Assembly (NCBI GenBank): GCA_900473205.1
Contig: UCLB01000020.1
Location: forward strand, 117,176-181,175
Direction of reading: 5' to 3'
From: Hyphomicrobiales bacterium
GTDB lineage: Bacteria > Pseudomonadota > Alphaproteobacteria > Rhizobiales > Rhizobiaceae
Length of the DNA stretch: 64,000 nt
The position numbers were made by a program, and so were the translations under genes. This document shows, in pieces, positions 28,690 through 37,046 of the stretch (position 1 is its first letter; every line of letters starts with the position of its first letter). The notes beneath the pieces were generated by a model. It ran no database searches and had not been told where the DNA came from. It saw only the letters and a list, made by a program, of their open reading frames with translations.

Positions 28690-28714
28690 AACGTGCAAAA
28701 CTTAACGGAGTTCC
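28690..28714 (-). promoter_or_regulatory. putative EcfG-type stress promoter of the 29-residue gene
   Basis: On the minus strand: GGAAC, 16 bases, CGTT, a full consensus match. Predicted start of transcription is near 28684, about 24 bases before ATG 28660. Confidence 0.65.
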
Positions 28715-28774
28715 GTGACGCTGACATGAATTGTTAGGAATTCTATGGGCAGCAGACATGCCCGGCATTTGCAC

Positions 28775-28861
28775 TCAGGTCACGACGAGTGCAAAAATCC
28801 AGTGCCCGACAATGCTGATCAGCAGGCAGGCCAGAATAAGGATGAAAACGAACTTTTTCAT
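28775..28861 (-). CDS. 28-residue membrane peptide, unknown
   Basis: The frame from ATG 28861 encodes MKKFVFILILACLLISIVGH followed by WIFALVVT, a lysine start and one long hydrophobic helix. The nearest Shine-Dalgarno-like GAGG is 11 bases away, on the long side. An FNR-type box lies only 24 bases upstream of the start codon. It precedes the 29-residue gene on the same strand, but that gene has its own promoter. It could be a signal-anchor peptide or, less likely, a chance frame. Confidence 0.5.
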   Translation of the reverse strand: MKKFVFILILACLLISIVGHWIFALVVT

Positions 28862-28884
28862 TGAGAAGAGTGCCTCGGTATTTT

Positions 28885-28898
28885 TTGATTTTCGTCAA
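28885..28898 (-). promoter_or_regulatory. FNR/FixK-type box upstream of the 28-residue peptide
   Basis: TTGAT-TTTC-GTCAA matches the FNR/FixK pattern with both half-sites intact. Its centre is only 30 bases from ATG 28861. Activation from -41.5 would start the RNA inside the peptide frame, so it may repress, act from another position, or mean the frame is not translated as called. Confidence 0.55.
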
Positions 28899-28950
28899 CA
28901 TCTTAGCGACAAGGCAGCCGGTTTTTAAGATGGCAAAATCACCTGCGTCA

Positions 28951-29196
28951 CTATGACTTTACGTCTAGACCAGCTTCAATCGCCGCATCGATGAAGGCCT
29001 TGCGTGCATCTTCGGGCTTTTTCTTGCCAGCATCCACAGCCGCAAAGACGAGAAGTGCACGATCCAGCATCTCGCCGTCCTCTTCCGGCCAGTCTTCGAT
29101 CAATGCCCAGGACGCCGCCTGCGTCGATTCGATGCTCACATAAACGCCGGGCTCTTCCAACGCGATGAGAACCGGCTTTTTCCAAGGCGTCTGCAT
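28951..29196 (-). CDS. DUF982 family protein
   Basis: This 81-residue protein matches the small DUF982 family, abundant in Rhizobiaceae and of unknown function: PWKKPVLIALEEPGVYVSIE, then ASWALIEDWPEEDGEMLDRA and an Ala/Lys-rich end KKKPEDARKAFIDAAIEAGL. It has no membrane segment. ATG 29196 was chosen because GGGA lies about six bases upstream; an upstream in-frame TTG at 29217 would add seven residues. Confidence 0.78.
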   Translation of the reverse strand: MQTPWKKPVLIALEEPGVYVSIESTQAASWALIEDWPEEDGEMLDRALLVFAAVDAGKKKPEDARKAFIDAAIEAGLDVKS

Positions 29197-29293
29197 GGCT
29201 TTTCCCGTTGCTTCCAATACTAGAAGGGCGTTTAGAAGGTTCAGGGTGGCTGTTCAATGTCTATCTGCACGCTACCGGCATTATGTTGCCAGC

Positions 29294-29599
29294 CTAGTCA
29301 TCCCGACCAAGGAACGACCAGTCCCTGATGATACGGCGGTCGATAATCTTCAGCGAACGATCCGGCTGAATCTGATACGTCTCAATCACGCGGTCATCGA
29401 AGCGGCGGAAATTATGCGTAAACGTGCTGCCGATGGGCGATTTCGTCAACTTCGTTCGCGGCTGTCCGCCGTAAGTAATGCTACCGGGTATCGGCTCAAG
29501 GCTGTAGGAAGAGATAGACGTGGCCGTAAAGCCGCCAGCCGTACAACCGCCAAGCCCCAACGCCAGTCCTGCACTCACTAAAGCAACGGTCAATCTCAT
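29294..29599 (-). CDS. small predicted lipoprotein
   Basis: The 101-residue product has a lipoprotein signal peptide, MRLTVALVSAGLALGLGGC, with the lipobox LGGC; acylated Cys would be residue 19. The mature part is polar (SLEPIPGSITYGGQPRTKLT and then TFTHNFRRFDDRVIETYQIQ) with no domain I recognise. Glycine follows the lipobox Cys region, so outer-membrane sorting is likely. ATG 29599 is seven bases after GGGAG. A GGAAC-N16-AGTT sequence upstream is a weaker stress-promoter candidate. Confidence 0.75.
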   Translation of the reverse strand: MRLTVALVSAGLALGLGGCTAGGFTATSISSYSLEPIPGSITYGGQPRTKLTKSPIGSTFTHNFRRFDDRVIETYQIQPDRSLKIIDRRIIRDWSFLGRDD

Positions 29600-29657
29600 G
29601 GCGCTCTCCCGAAAGTCGATTGGTTGCATATCGCAACACTACTCTTGTGTCGCGGTA

Positions 29658-29682
29658 AACTGCAAAAGCCGATTGATGTTCC
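29658..29682 (-). promoter_or_regulatory. weak EcfG-type promoter candidate for the lipoprotein
   Basis: On the minus strand: GGAAC, 16 bases, AGTT (equivalently GGAAC-N17-GTT). It deviates at one -10 position, and the leader to ATG 29599 would be about 53 bases. Confidence 0.3.
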
Positions 29683-29788
29683 GAGGAGGTGGGGGAATTA
29701 GACAACGCGGTACCTTCCGTCAGTCACACCATCCATGGAGTGACTTTAAGGGACTGCTGTAAAACTTTGAAATCTCGGTGATTTTTGT

Positions 29789-29862
29789 TGGAGGCCTCGC
29801 CCGGAATTGAACCGGGGTACAAGGATTTGCAGTCCTCTGCGTCACCACTCCGCCACGAGGCC
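29789..29862 (-). tRNA. tRNA-Cys (GCA anticodon)
   Basis: The minus strand folds into a complete 74-base cloverleaf including an encoded CCA. The acceptor stem pairs GGCCTCG with CGAGGCC, the anticodon loop CTGCAAA carries GCA, and the T arm is CCCGG-TTCAATT-CCGGG. It is the only tRNA seen in the window. Confidence 0.97.
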
Positions 29863-29960
29863 TCACGGGCTTGTATCGCTCAAGCCATGGCGGGGATTTA
29901 GAACGAATCCATTTTCCACGCAATAGGGTAGGTTTGAAAAAGCCGAAGAAGTTTTGTGGA

Positions 29961-29996
29961 AAAGCCGCATGTCCTTTTTGATGGGACGATGCGGCT
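29961..29996 (-). terminator. terminator after the DUF3309 gene
   Basis: On the minus strand AGCCGCAT-C-GTCC pairs with GGAC-ATGCGGCT and is followed by TTTTCC. It lies 12 bases past the DUF3309 stop. Confidence 0.75.
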
Positions 29997-30008
29997 ATTA
30001 CAGGGACG

Positions 30009-30161
30009 TTAGATACGGCCGAGGAGGACCAAAATCAGCACGATCACTAGAACAAGGCCGAGACCGCCTGAAAGACCATACCCGTAATTATGGTAACCCC
30101 AGTTTGGCAAAGCGCCGATCAGGAACAGAACGAGCAGGATGATGAGGATTGTGCCGAGCAT
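30009..30161 (-). CDS. DUF3309-type small membrane protein
   Basis: The 50-residue product, MLGTILIILLVLFLIGALP, WGYHNYGYGLSGGLGLVLVI, VLILVLLGRI, has two hydrophobic helices separated by a Gly/Tyr turn, the pattern of the DUF3309 family found in many proteobacteria. Function is unknown. ATG 30161 is six bases after GGAGG. A near-consensus EcfG promoter lies 42 bases upstream and a terminator follows, so it is a self-contained unit. This gene is too short for many callers and is easily missed. Confidence 0.82.
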   Translation of the reverse strand: MLGTILIILLVLFLIGALPNWGYHNYGYGLSGGLGLVLVIVLILVLLGRI

Positions 30162-30202
30162 GCTGGCCTCCGAAGGTTGTTGAGCGTTTCCAGTCCTTTA
30201 TC

Positions 30203-30227
30203 AATGATTAGGCGGATAAAAAGTTCC
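30203..30227 (-). promoter_or_regulatory. putative EcfG-type stress promoter of the DUF3309 gene
   Basis: On the minus strand: GGAAC, 16 bases, CATT. Predicted start of transcription near 30197, about 36 bases before ATG 30161. Same CATT variant as at 13107 and 54256. Confidence 0.5.
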
Positions 30228-30409
30228 CGCTTTTGGAGTGTTTTGCGCAATCTGGATGCTAAAATCTGCGATGAAAGTCACAACCTGCCTTTTTCCACCC
30301 TCTGCGGTGTGCTTGTGCTTGAAAGCCAACGCGCAGGCAATTAAGACGGTAGCCAACGGTGGTCTGAATTTCAGGCTGCTTTCGAGCTTGTATTTGAGGC
30401 GAACACGAC

Positions 30410-31081
30410 ATGATGGATTTCGAAACCGCACGCGGCAAGATGGTAGACAGCCAGTTGCGCACGACCGATGTGACCTCGCATTCTGTGCTGAAGGCCTTTC
30501 TTGCGGTGCCGCGGGAAGAGTTCGTGCCCGCTGGTGTGAAGCAGATTGCTTATGCGGATGAGGATTTGCAGATCTGTCCGGCCAAGGATGGACTTGGTCC
30601 TCGCTACGTAATGAAGGCATCGCCACTGGCCAAGCTGTTGCAGCTTGCAGCCATCACCAAGGATAATGTCGTTCTCGAAATCGGCGGCGGTCTGGGTTAC
30701 GTTTCAGCGGTCTTGTCGCAGCTGGCCGGTTCGGTCGTTTCGCTGGAATCAGATGAAGAGTTGAGCGCAGCGGCCACGGCAACGCTTTCGTCGCTCGGTT
30801 TCGATAATGTCGCCACCGTCACCGGCGCGCTGGACAAGGGTTATGCCGCAGAGGCGCCTTACGACCTCATCTTCATCAACGGTTCTGTGGAAGACGTGCC
30901 TGCGGCTCTTCTCGGTCAGCTTAGTGATGGTGGCCGTCTCATCGCTGTCGTCGGTTACGGCAACTCTGCCAAGGCAACCGTTTACCGCCGCGATGGCAAG
31001 GGCACATCATCCACCTCGTTCTTCAATGCTTCGGTCAAGCCGGTTCCCGGTTTTGCCAAGGCACGTGACTTCGTTTTCTGA
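30410..31081 (+). CDS. protein-L-isoaspartate O-methyltransferase family protein
   Basis: This 223-residue protein is a Pcm-like methyltransferase, a class that repairs isoaspartyl residues using S-adenosylmethionine. The AdoMet site motif I is LEIGGGLGYVSAVLSQ; the family's DSQLRTTDVTSHSVLKAF start and EEFVPA segment are present. The rhizobial members of this group are divergent from E. coli Pcm, and the C-terminal half lacks the strongly conserved Pcm motifs, so the substrate is uncertain. GAGGCG precedes ATG 30410. A terminator follows. Confidence 0.8.
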   Translation: MMDFETARGKMVDSQLRTTDVTSHSVLKAFLAVPREEFVPAGVKQIAYADEDLQICPAKDGLGPRYVMKASPLAKLLQLAAITKDNVVLEIGGGLGYVSAVLSQLAGSVVSLESDEELSAAATATLSSLGFDNVATVTGALDKGYAAEAPYDLIFINGSVEDVPAALLGQLSDGGRLIAVVGYGNSAKATVYRRDGKGTSSTSFFNASVKPVPGFAKARDFVF

Positions 31082-31112
31082 TCGAAGACTTCAGTTTTAA
31101 ATAGATGTTGAG

Positions 31113-31146
31113 ATGCCGGGCCGGCAAGGGTCCGGCATTTCTGTTT
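31113..31146 (+). terminator. terminator after the Pcm-like gene
   Basis: ATGCCGG pairs with CCGGCAT around a 12-base loop, followed by TTCTGTTTTT. It lies 31 bases after the stop. Confidence 0.7.
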
Positions 31147-31292
31147 TTCAGCCGCGCGAAATAAAGCTGTGTAACAAGCGACTTACTGCCGTCAGGTGGA
31201 TTCATTTCTACCCATGGGTGCCCTACACTAAAGGTGATTCGGAGTGCGTATTTTGCTCCGTTCCGTCTTGAACGTGAAAACCGGGGATAAAA

Positions 31293-32225
31293 ATGGCTCA
31301 GCCAAGTGTAGCGCGCGAACCATCCATGGAAGAAATTCTGGCATCTATTCGCAGGATCATCGAAAGCAATGAGCCTGCGTCATCAGATGCTTTTTCGGCG
31401 CCGTTGCCTCCGGTTTACGATGAGGAAGAAGAAGCGGATTCGTCTTTCTCCGCAGAGCTTGCCAGCCCGCCTGCACATGTGCCGCCAGCCGCAAACCAGG
31501 GTTACGGCGCGCGCCAGCCCGAGCCATCCTTTGCAGAACGGCCTGATGTGACCGGTGCAGATTCGGCGGACAAGACCATGTCGCTGGCAGATGTCGCGGC
31601 CCGTGTCCGTGCTGCTGCGGATCGCAATGCGTCGCTTGGCCCTCAGGGCTACGCCGCCCAGCGTCTGGTAGAGCCAGCCCCGGTTTCGCAGCCACCGTTC
31701 CAGCAGGAGCGTGCAGCCGCTGCATCCATTCGCCCGACCGACATGCGCCCGCTGCTGAATGCAACGCAGGCCCCCGTTCGCCAGCAGCCAGAACCCGCGC
31801 CGGTTTTCACGCGCCCTGTCGTTACTGCGCCAGAACCGCAGCCTTTGCCGGTTTGGGAAAATATGGCCCTTCGCGGTGCCGTTGAGCCTGAGCAGCCAGC
31901 CCCGGCACCTGCTGCTCAGCCGGAAGTCGTTATGGAACAGCCTGTTGCTGAACAGCCGGTAGCAGCCGAGCCGCAGCACAGTCAGCCTGAACAAACTGGC
32001 CTTTCGCTCAACCTCATTTCCGCTGCCGCAGGTGCGCAGATCGCGCAGTCCTTCGGCGAACTGGCGGAGATGTTCGATGGCGTGGAGCGTCCCTCCGTCG
32101 AGCAGATGGCACAGGATATGCTGCGCCCGATGCTGAAGGATTGGCTGGAAGACAACCTTCCAACGCTGGTCGAGCGGCTGGTGCGCGAAGAAATCGAGCG
32201 CGTGGCCCGCGGCCCGCGCCGGTGA
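31293..32225 (+). CDS. popZ: polar organizing protein PopZ (DUF2497)
   Basis: PopZ forms a multimeric hub at a cell pole that tethers chromosome-segregation and cell-cycle proteins; in Agrobacterium it marks the growth pole. The 310-residue product has the conserved N-terminal helix PSMEEILASIRRIIESNE, a long acidic Pro/Gln/Ala-rich disordered middle (about residues 30-240), and the C-terminal oligomerisation helices MAQDMLRPMLKDWLEDNLP and LVERLVREEIERVARG. The middle is longer than in Caulobacter PopZ (about 177 residues total), as usual for Rhizobiaceae. It lies directly upstream of valS, a conserved neighbour. Confidence 0.9.
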   Translation: MAQPSVAREPSMEEILASIRRIIESNEPASSDAFSAPLPPVYDEEEEADSSFSAELASPPAHVPPAANQGYGARQPEPSFAERPDVTGADSADKTMSLADVAARVRAAADRNASLGPQGYAAQRLVEPAPVSQPPFQQERAAAASIRPTDMRPLLNATQAPVRQQPEPAPVFTRPVVTAPEPQPLPVWENMALRGAVEPEQPAPAPAAQPEVVMEQPVAEQPVAAEPQHSQPEQTGLSLNLISAAAGAQIAQSFGELAEMFDGVERPSVEQMAQDMLRPMLKDWLEDNLPTLVERLVREEIERVARGPRR

Positions 32226-32248
32226 TCACAGCAAACAAAACCAACGCA

Positions 32249-32280
32249 AAGCCGCTCCAGAACCCGGGGCGGCTTTTTTG
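32249..32280 (+). terminator. rho-independent terminator after popZ
   Basis: AAGCCGCTCC pairs with GGGGCGGCTT (one G-T pair) around a 7-base loop and is followed by a T-run. It lies 24 bases past the stop. Confidence 0.8.
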
Positions 32281-32412
32281 TTTGTTAGCCTTTGCCGTTG
32301 AAAACGCCACTTTCTGTTGACTCTGCACCGCCCATCCTTATTTAAAAAATCAAACATATGGCGCATTGCGATCCCAAGGATTCGTGGTGCACTGTAGATT
32401 CCTTGTATTGTC

Positions 32413-32455
32413 GTATGTCGTTTCCGCAAAACCGCTGCAAATTTGCGCGACATAC
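32413..32455 (+). promoter_or_regulatory. structured leader hairpin upstream of valS
   Basis: GTATGTCG and CGACATAC form perfect 8-base outer arms, and inside them CGCAAA pairs with TTTGCG, separated on one side by TTTC. The hairpin ends 28 bases before the valS start codon and has no T-run, so it is not a simple terminator. It could be an RNA regulatory leader or a protein-binding dyad. Confidence 0.45.
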
Positions 32456-32483
32456 TCCAGAACTCTAAAATTCAGGTCCGTAA

Positions 32484-35327
32484 ATGCTCGAAAAGACCTA
32501 CGATTCCGCATCCGTAGAACCCAAAATCGCCAAAGCCTGGGATGAGGCCAATGCGTTTCGCGCTGGCGCGAACGCCAAGCCGGGCGCGGAAACGTTCACA
32601 ATCGTGATACCGCCGCCGAACGTGACCGGCTCTCTCCACATGGGGCACGCGCTCAACAACACGCTTCAGGACATTATGGTCCGGTTTGAGCGCATGCGCG
32701 GCAAGGACGTGCTGTGGCAGCCGGGTATGGACCACGCCGGTATCGCAACGCAGATGGTGGTCGAGCGCAAGTTGATGGAAAATCAGCTTCCGGGCCGCCG
32801 CGACATGGGCCGTGAGGCCTTCATCGAGAAAGTCTGGCAGTGGAAGGAAGAGTCCGGCGGGTTGATTTTCAACCAGTTGAAGCGCCTTGGCGCATCCTGC
32901 GACTGGTCGCGCGAACGCTTCACCATGGACGAGGGGCTTTCCCAAGCCGTTCTCGAAGTCTTCGTCACACTCTACAAGGAAGGCCTGATCTACAAGGACA
33001 TGCGCCTTGTGAACTGGGACCCCAAGCTGCTGACAGCGATTTCCGACATGGAAGTCGAGCAGCTGGAAGTGAAGGGCAACCTCTGGCACTTCCGCTACCC
33101 CTTGGAAAAGGGCGTAACATACGAATACCCAATCGCATTCGATGAAGAGGGCAAGGCCACCGAATTCGAAACCCGCGATTACATCGTCGTTGCCACCACG
33201 CGCCCGGAAACCATGCTGGGGGATACCGGCATTGCCGTGAACCCGGATGATGAGCGTTACAAGTCCATCGTTGGCAAGCACGTTATTCTGCCGATTGTTG
33301 GCCGTAAGATTCCAATCGTTGCCGATGATTACGCCGATCCAACGGCGGGTACCGGCGCGGTCAAGATCACGCCTGCGCATGATTTCAACGACTTCGAAGT
33401 CGGCAAGCGTGCTGGTCTTCGTGCTATCAATATTCTCAACATCGACGCCACCATCACCATCAAGGAGAACGAGGAGTTCCTCGAAGGACTGGATCATCCA
33501 GCCGCCCTGCATGGAGCATGGGATCGCCTCGAAGGTCAGGATCGTTTCACCGCTCGCAAGATTATTGTCGAGATATTCGAAGAAGCGGGTCTGCTGGACA
33601 AGATCGAGCCGCATAAGCACATGGTGCCGCATGGCGACCGTGGTGGCGTGCCAATCGAGCCGCGCATGACCGATCAGTGGTGGGTGGATAACAAGACGCT
33701 TGCCAAGCCAGCCATCGAATCCGTTCGCGAAGGCCGCACCAATTTCGTGCCGAAGAACTGGGAAAACACATATTTCCAGTGGATGGAAAACATCCAGCCA
33801 TGGTGCATTTCGCGCCAGCTCTGGTGGGGTCACCAGATCCCGGCATGGTATGGTCCCGATGGCCAGGTTTTTGTCGAGAAAACCGAGGAAGAGGCACTTC
33901 AGGCCGCTATCCAGCACTATATTTCCCATGAAGGTCCATGGAAGGCCTGGGTTGAGGAGAAGCTGGAAAACTTCAAGCCGGGTGAAATCTTGACCCGAGA
34001 CGAAGATGTTCTGGACACATGGTTCTCGTCCGCGCTGTGGCCGTTCTCCACACTCGGCTGGCCGGAAAAGACGCCGGAACTGGCGCGCTATTATCCAACC
34101 AACGTCCTGGTCACCGGCTTTGACATCATCCCGTTCTGGGTCGTGCGCATGATGCAGATGGGTCTGCATTTCATGAAGGACGATGCCGGCAACCCTGTCG
34201 AGCCGTTCCATACGGTCTATATCCATGCGCTGGTCCGCGACAAGAACGGCCAGAAGATGTCGAAGTCCAAGGGCAACGTCATCGATCCTCTGGAACTGAT
34301 CGATGAGTATGGTGCAGATGCGCTCCGCTTCACGCTGGCCATCATGGCGGCGCAGGGACGTGATGTGAAGCTGGACCCGGCCCGCATCGCCGGTTACCGC
34401 AACTTCGGCACCAAGCTGTGGAATGCGACGCGTTTTGCCGAGATGAACGGCGTCAAGCGCGACCCGCACTTCCTGCCGGAAGCAACGACACAGACGATCA
34501 ACCGCTGGATTTTGACCGAACTTGCCAATGCCGCAAACGACGTCACATCGGCCATCGAAAACTACCGTTTCAACGATGCGGCAAGCGCGCTGTACCGCTT
34601 CGTCTGGAATCAGGTCTGTGACTGGTATCTTGAACTGCTGAAGCCCGTTTTCAGCGGTGAGGACGAGGTTGCCAAGAAGGAAGCACAGGCTTGCGCAGCC
34701 TATGTTCTGGAAGAAATCTACAAGCTGCTGCACCCCTTCATGCCATTCATGACAGAAGAACTGTGGGAGCATTCGGCGGGTGAGGGCGAAAGCCGCAAGG
34801 ATTTGCTGTGCCACACGGACTGGCCAACGCCTGAATTCCGCGACGATGCTGCTGCTGCCGAAATCAACTGGCTGGTCGATCTCGTCTCCGGCATTCGCTC
34901 GACCCGCTCGGAAATGAACGTTCCGCCGGGCGCGACTGCACCACTGGTCATCGTTGCGGCGAACCCGACGACGGAAATGCGTCTCGACCGTCATTCCGCT
35001 GCAATTCGTCGCCTGGCCCGCGCAGATGAAATTCTGGCAGCCGATGTCGCGCCGAAGGGTTCGGCACAGCTGGTGCTCGGTGAGGCGACTGTGTGCATTC
35101 CACTCGGCAACCTCATCGATATTGCGGCTGAAAAGGCGCGTCTCGAAAAGGCGATCGGCAAGGCAGAAAGCGAACTCGAACGCATCGACAAAAAGCTATC
35201 GAACGAGAAGTTCGTGTCCAATGCCGACCCGGAAGTCGTGGCCGCCGACCGCGACCGTAAGGCGGAGCTGGAAGTCCAGATCAAGAGCCTCAAGGTCGCG
35301 CTTCAGCGGGTCAACGAAGCAGGCTGA
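32484..35327 (+). CDS. valS: valine--tRNA ligase
   Basis: ValS charges tRNA-Val and edits misactivated threonine. The 947-residue class I synthetase has the HIGH-type motif in PNVTGSLHMGHALNN (about residue 43), the editing CP1 insert, KMSKS in NGQKMSKSKGNVIDP, the anticodon-binding region, and a C-terminal coiled-coil arm starting near RLEKAIGKAESELERIDKK. Length and order are standard. It follows popZ and its terminator, so it is probably transcribed from its own promoter, with a hairpin in its leader. Confidence 0.97.
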   Translation: MLEKTYDSASVEPKIAKAWDEANAFRAGANAKPGAETFTIVIPPPNVTGSLHMGHALNNTLQDIMVRFERMRGKDVLWQPGMDHAGIATQMVVERKLMENQLPGRRDMGREAFIEKVWQWKEESGGLIFNQLKRLGASCDWSRERFTMDEGLSQAVLEVFVTLYKEGLIYKDMRLVNWDPKLLTAISDMEVEQLEVKGNLWHFRYPLEKGVTYEYPIAFDEEGKATEFETRDYIVVATTRPETMLGDTGIAVNPDDERYKSIVGKHVILPIVGRKIPIVADDYADPTAGTGAVKITPAHDFNDFEVGKRAGLRAINILNIDATITIKENEEFLEGLDHPAALHGAWDRLEGQDRFTARKIIVEIFEEAGLLDKIEPHKHMVPHGDRGGVPIEPRMTDQWWVDNKTLAKPAIESVREGRTNFVPKNWENTYFQWMENIQPWCISRQLWWGHQIPAWYGPDGQVFVEKTEEEALQAAIQHYISHEGPWKAWVEEKLENFKPGEILTRDEDVLDTWFSSALWPFSTLGWPEKTPELARYYPTNVLVTGFDIIPFWVVRMMQMGLHFMKDDAGNPVEPFHTVYIHALVRDKNGQKMSKSKGNVIDPLELIDEYGADALRFTLAIMAAQGRDVKLDPARIAGYRNFGTKLWNATRFAEMNGVKRDPHFLPEATTQTINRWILTELANAANDVTSAIENYRFNDAASALYRFVWNQVCDWYLELLKPVFSGEDEVAKKEAQACAAYVLEEIYKLLHPFMPFMTEELWEHSAGEGESRKDLLCHTDWPTPEFRDDAAAAEINWLVDLVSGIRSTRSEMNVPPGATAPLVIVAANPTTEMRLDRHSAAIRRLARADEILAADVAPKGSAQLVLGEATVCIPLGNLIDIAAEKARLEKAIGKAESELERIDKKLSNEKFVSNADPEVVAADRDRKAELEVQIKSLKVALQRVNEAG

Positions 35328-35347
35328 TCAAACTGCATTTCAAAGAG

Positions 35348-35379
35348 AAGCCGCCCTTCACCGAGGGGCGGCTTTTTTG
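35348..35379 (+). terminator. rho-independent terminator after valS
   Basis: AAGCCGCCC pairs with GGGCGGCTT around an 8-base loop and is followed by a T-run of six. It lies 20 bases past the valS stop. Confidence 0.87.
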
Positions 35380-35745
35380 TATCTGCTTTGGACTGTCAGG
35401 GTGGCAGGACGAAGAATCACTTTGCCCTTGCTCCTCAATCACGAAGATGGTTCTGGCGGCTCCACCTCAAGCAGGCAAAATCACGGCTTTTGCGTGTGAA
35501 AATTGTGGATGTGGTCATGGGGTCACACCTGCGCGCGCAATTGACATATCATTCTATTTTGAAACGTATTAATCCAAAATCATTAGAATAATCATCCAAA
35601 TAGAAACGATGAAATCATGTTGATCAGCATCTTACGTAACAATTTTTCGCACTGCAAAAAAGACCCGGTCCGCTGCGGCAGATTGTCTTTTGTTTCAAAG
35701 CCCTGCACGTTCACCGTCACGACATTGCCTTGATTGGGGAGAGAG
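35380..35745. other. AT-rich intergenic region upstream of the porin gene
   Basis: No gene is called in these 366 bases. From about 35500 the sequence becomes clearly AT-rich compared with the rest of the window and leads into the equally AT-richer porin gene. A TTGACA at about 35543 could be a -35 element, but no matching -10 at standard spacing is convincing. Confidence 0.4.
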
Positions 35746-36996
35746 ATGGCAACACAAAATCGTATTATTAGTGGCGCTTTGGGCCTTGCTGTCGGTATCA
35801 CATCGATGACACCTGCTTTTGCGGGCGGTTTGGAGCGTGGTGGATATAATATTGACCTGCTTTTTGATAGTTCAAGATTCGCAGCTGAATCGACGGCAAC
35901 GTTTGTTGCGCCTCAGCGTAAGCTGAAGAATGCAGTTGATACGAACACCGCTTCGCCACTACTAGGCGGCAACGGCAACAACAACAATTTGTCTTCTTCC
36001 GCCAACGATAGTGAAAATTATTGGGTTCCTAGAGTCGGGCTGAAGGCAGGCTTTGGTGACGCGGTCGATTGTATGGTCGATTACTCTCAACCGTGGGGAG
36101 CTCACACGAAACCAGGTGCAAACTGGGCCGGTGCTAACGAAAACATTGAAACAAAGGTCAAGAGCGATAATTACGCTTTAACGTGCTCTTATAAATTTGA
36201 TGTTGGCCAAGGGCAGTTGCGTTTTATCGGCGGTGGATTCTATCAGGAGCTTTCCGGATTTAAAGAGCGCCAAGTTCTTCCTGCCAACTTTCTTGGGTTG
36301 GGCGGTACTGGTGTTGGTCGACTCGACTTGAAAGGTGACGGTTGGGGTTGGCGCACCGGTGTTGCGTATGAGATACCCGAATATGCGCTTCGTGCGAGCT
36401 TAGTTTATAATAGTGAAGTGAAACTTGACGATATCACTGGTACGCTAAATCTGTCTCAAGTGCCTCTTGCTGGCGGTGGCATATCGAATGTGTACGGCTC
36501 TCAAGATATGCCGGATTCTCTCGAATTTAAGTTTCAGACTGGTATCGCTCCAGGTTGGTTAGCTCTCGGGTCCGTAAAGTGGACTGACTGGAGCCAATTC
36601 TCCAAGGTGCCGTTCTGCTTGACGAGCGTAAGCTCTTGTTCGGTTGCTACGAGTGCCACCACGCTTGATTTGGGTTACCGCGACGGTTGGACTATTTCCG
36701 GTGGTGTTGGACACAAATTCAATGATCAGTGGAGCGGTGCGGTAACGGTGACGTGGGATCGTGGAACTTCTCAAGGCTTTGGCACGCAGACCGACACATG
36801 GACACTTGGCACTGGTGTATCTTATGCACCAACTGAGAATGTTGAATTCCGCCTTGCTGGTGCCATCGGCATTCTCACGAGCGGAAGTTCGGGTGAAGTC
36901 GTCCTAAATGGAGAGACTTACGGTGATGAGGCTTCTTACAGCTTCGGTAACGACTTGGTCGCAGCCGTTTCCACCTCAGTAAAAGTTAAGTTTTAA
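35746..36996 (+). CDS. OmpP1/FadL-family outer membrane transport protein
   Basis: The 416-residue product has a signal peptide (IISGALGLAVGITSMTPAFA) and a beta-barrel C-terminal part ending in VSTSVKVKF, with the terminal Phe typical of outer-membrane proteins. Alternating strands with Trp/Tyr girdles (GWGWRTGVAYEIPEYALRAS, WLALGSVKWTDWSQFSKVPF) and the N-terminal FAGGLERGGYNIDLLFD region fit the FadL group, which passes fatty acids or other hydrophobic compounds. Its substrate is unknown. Codon use is visibly more AT-rich than in neighbouring genes. ATG 35746 follows GGGGAGAG. A terminator follows. Confidence 0.82.
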   Translation: MATQNRIISGALGLAVGITSMTPAFAGGLERGGYNIDLLFDSSRFAAESTATFVAPQRKLKNAVDTNTASPLLGGNGNNNNLSSSANDSENYWVPRVGLKAGFGDAVDCMVDYSQPWGAHTKPGANWAGANENIETKVKSDNYALTCSYKFDVGQGQLRFIGGGFYQELSGFKERQVLPANFLGLGGTGVGRLDLKGDGWGWRTGVAYEIPEYALRASLVYNSEVKLDDITGTLNLSQVPLAGGGISNVYGSQDMPDSLEFKFQTGIAPGWLALGSVKWTDWSQFSKVPFCLTSVSSCSVATSATTLDLGYRDGWTISGGVGHKFNDQWSGAVTVTWDRGTSQGFGTQTDTWTLGTGVSYAPTENVEFRLAGAIGILTSGSSGEVVLNGETYGDEASYSFGNDLVAAVSTSVKVKF

Positions 36997-37016
36997 CTTT
37001 TACTGATGCCAAATCC

Positions 37017-37046
37017 AACCCGGCCCTCCGTGGCCGGGTTTTTTGT
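37017..37046 (+). terminator. rho-independent terminator after the porin gene
   Basis: AACCCGGCC pairs with GGCCGGGTT around CTCCGT, followed by a T-run. A second small dyad overlaps the porin stop codon at about 36981-37001. Confidence 0.87.

Noticed and set aside
31293..32225. Repeated Pro/Gln/Ala-rich stretch in popZ considered as tandem repeats or a frameshifted gene.
   Set aside because: The repeats are irregular and typical of the disordered linker of rhizobial PopZ; both conserved ends are in frame.
32472..34994. A very long open frame (840 codons) on the minus strand opposite valS.
   Set aside because: It is wholly antisense to the clear valS gene, mirrors its GC-rich codon positions, and has no protein-like motifs.
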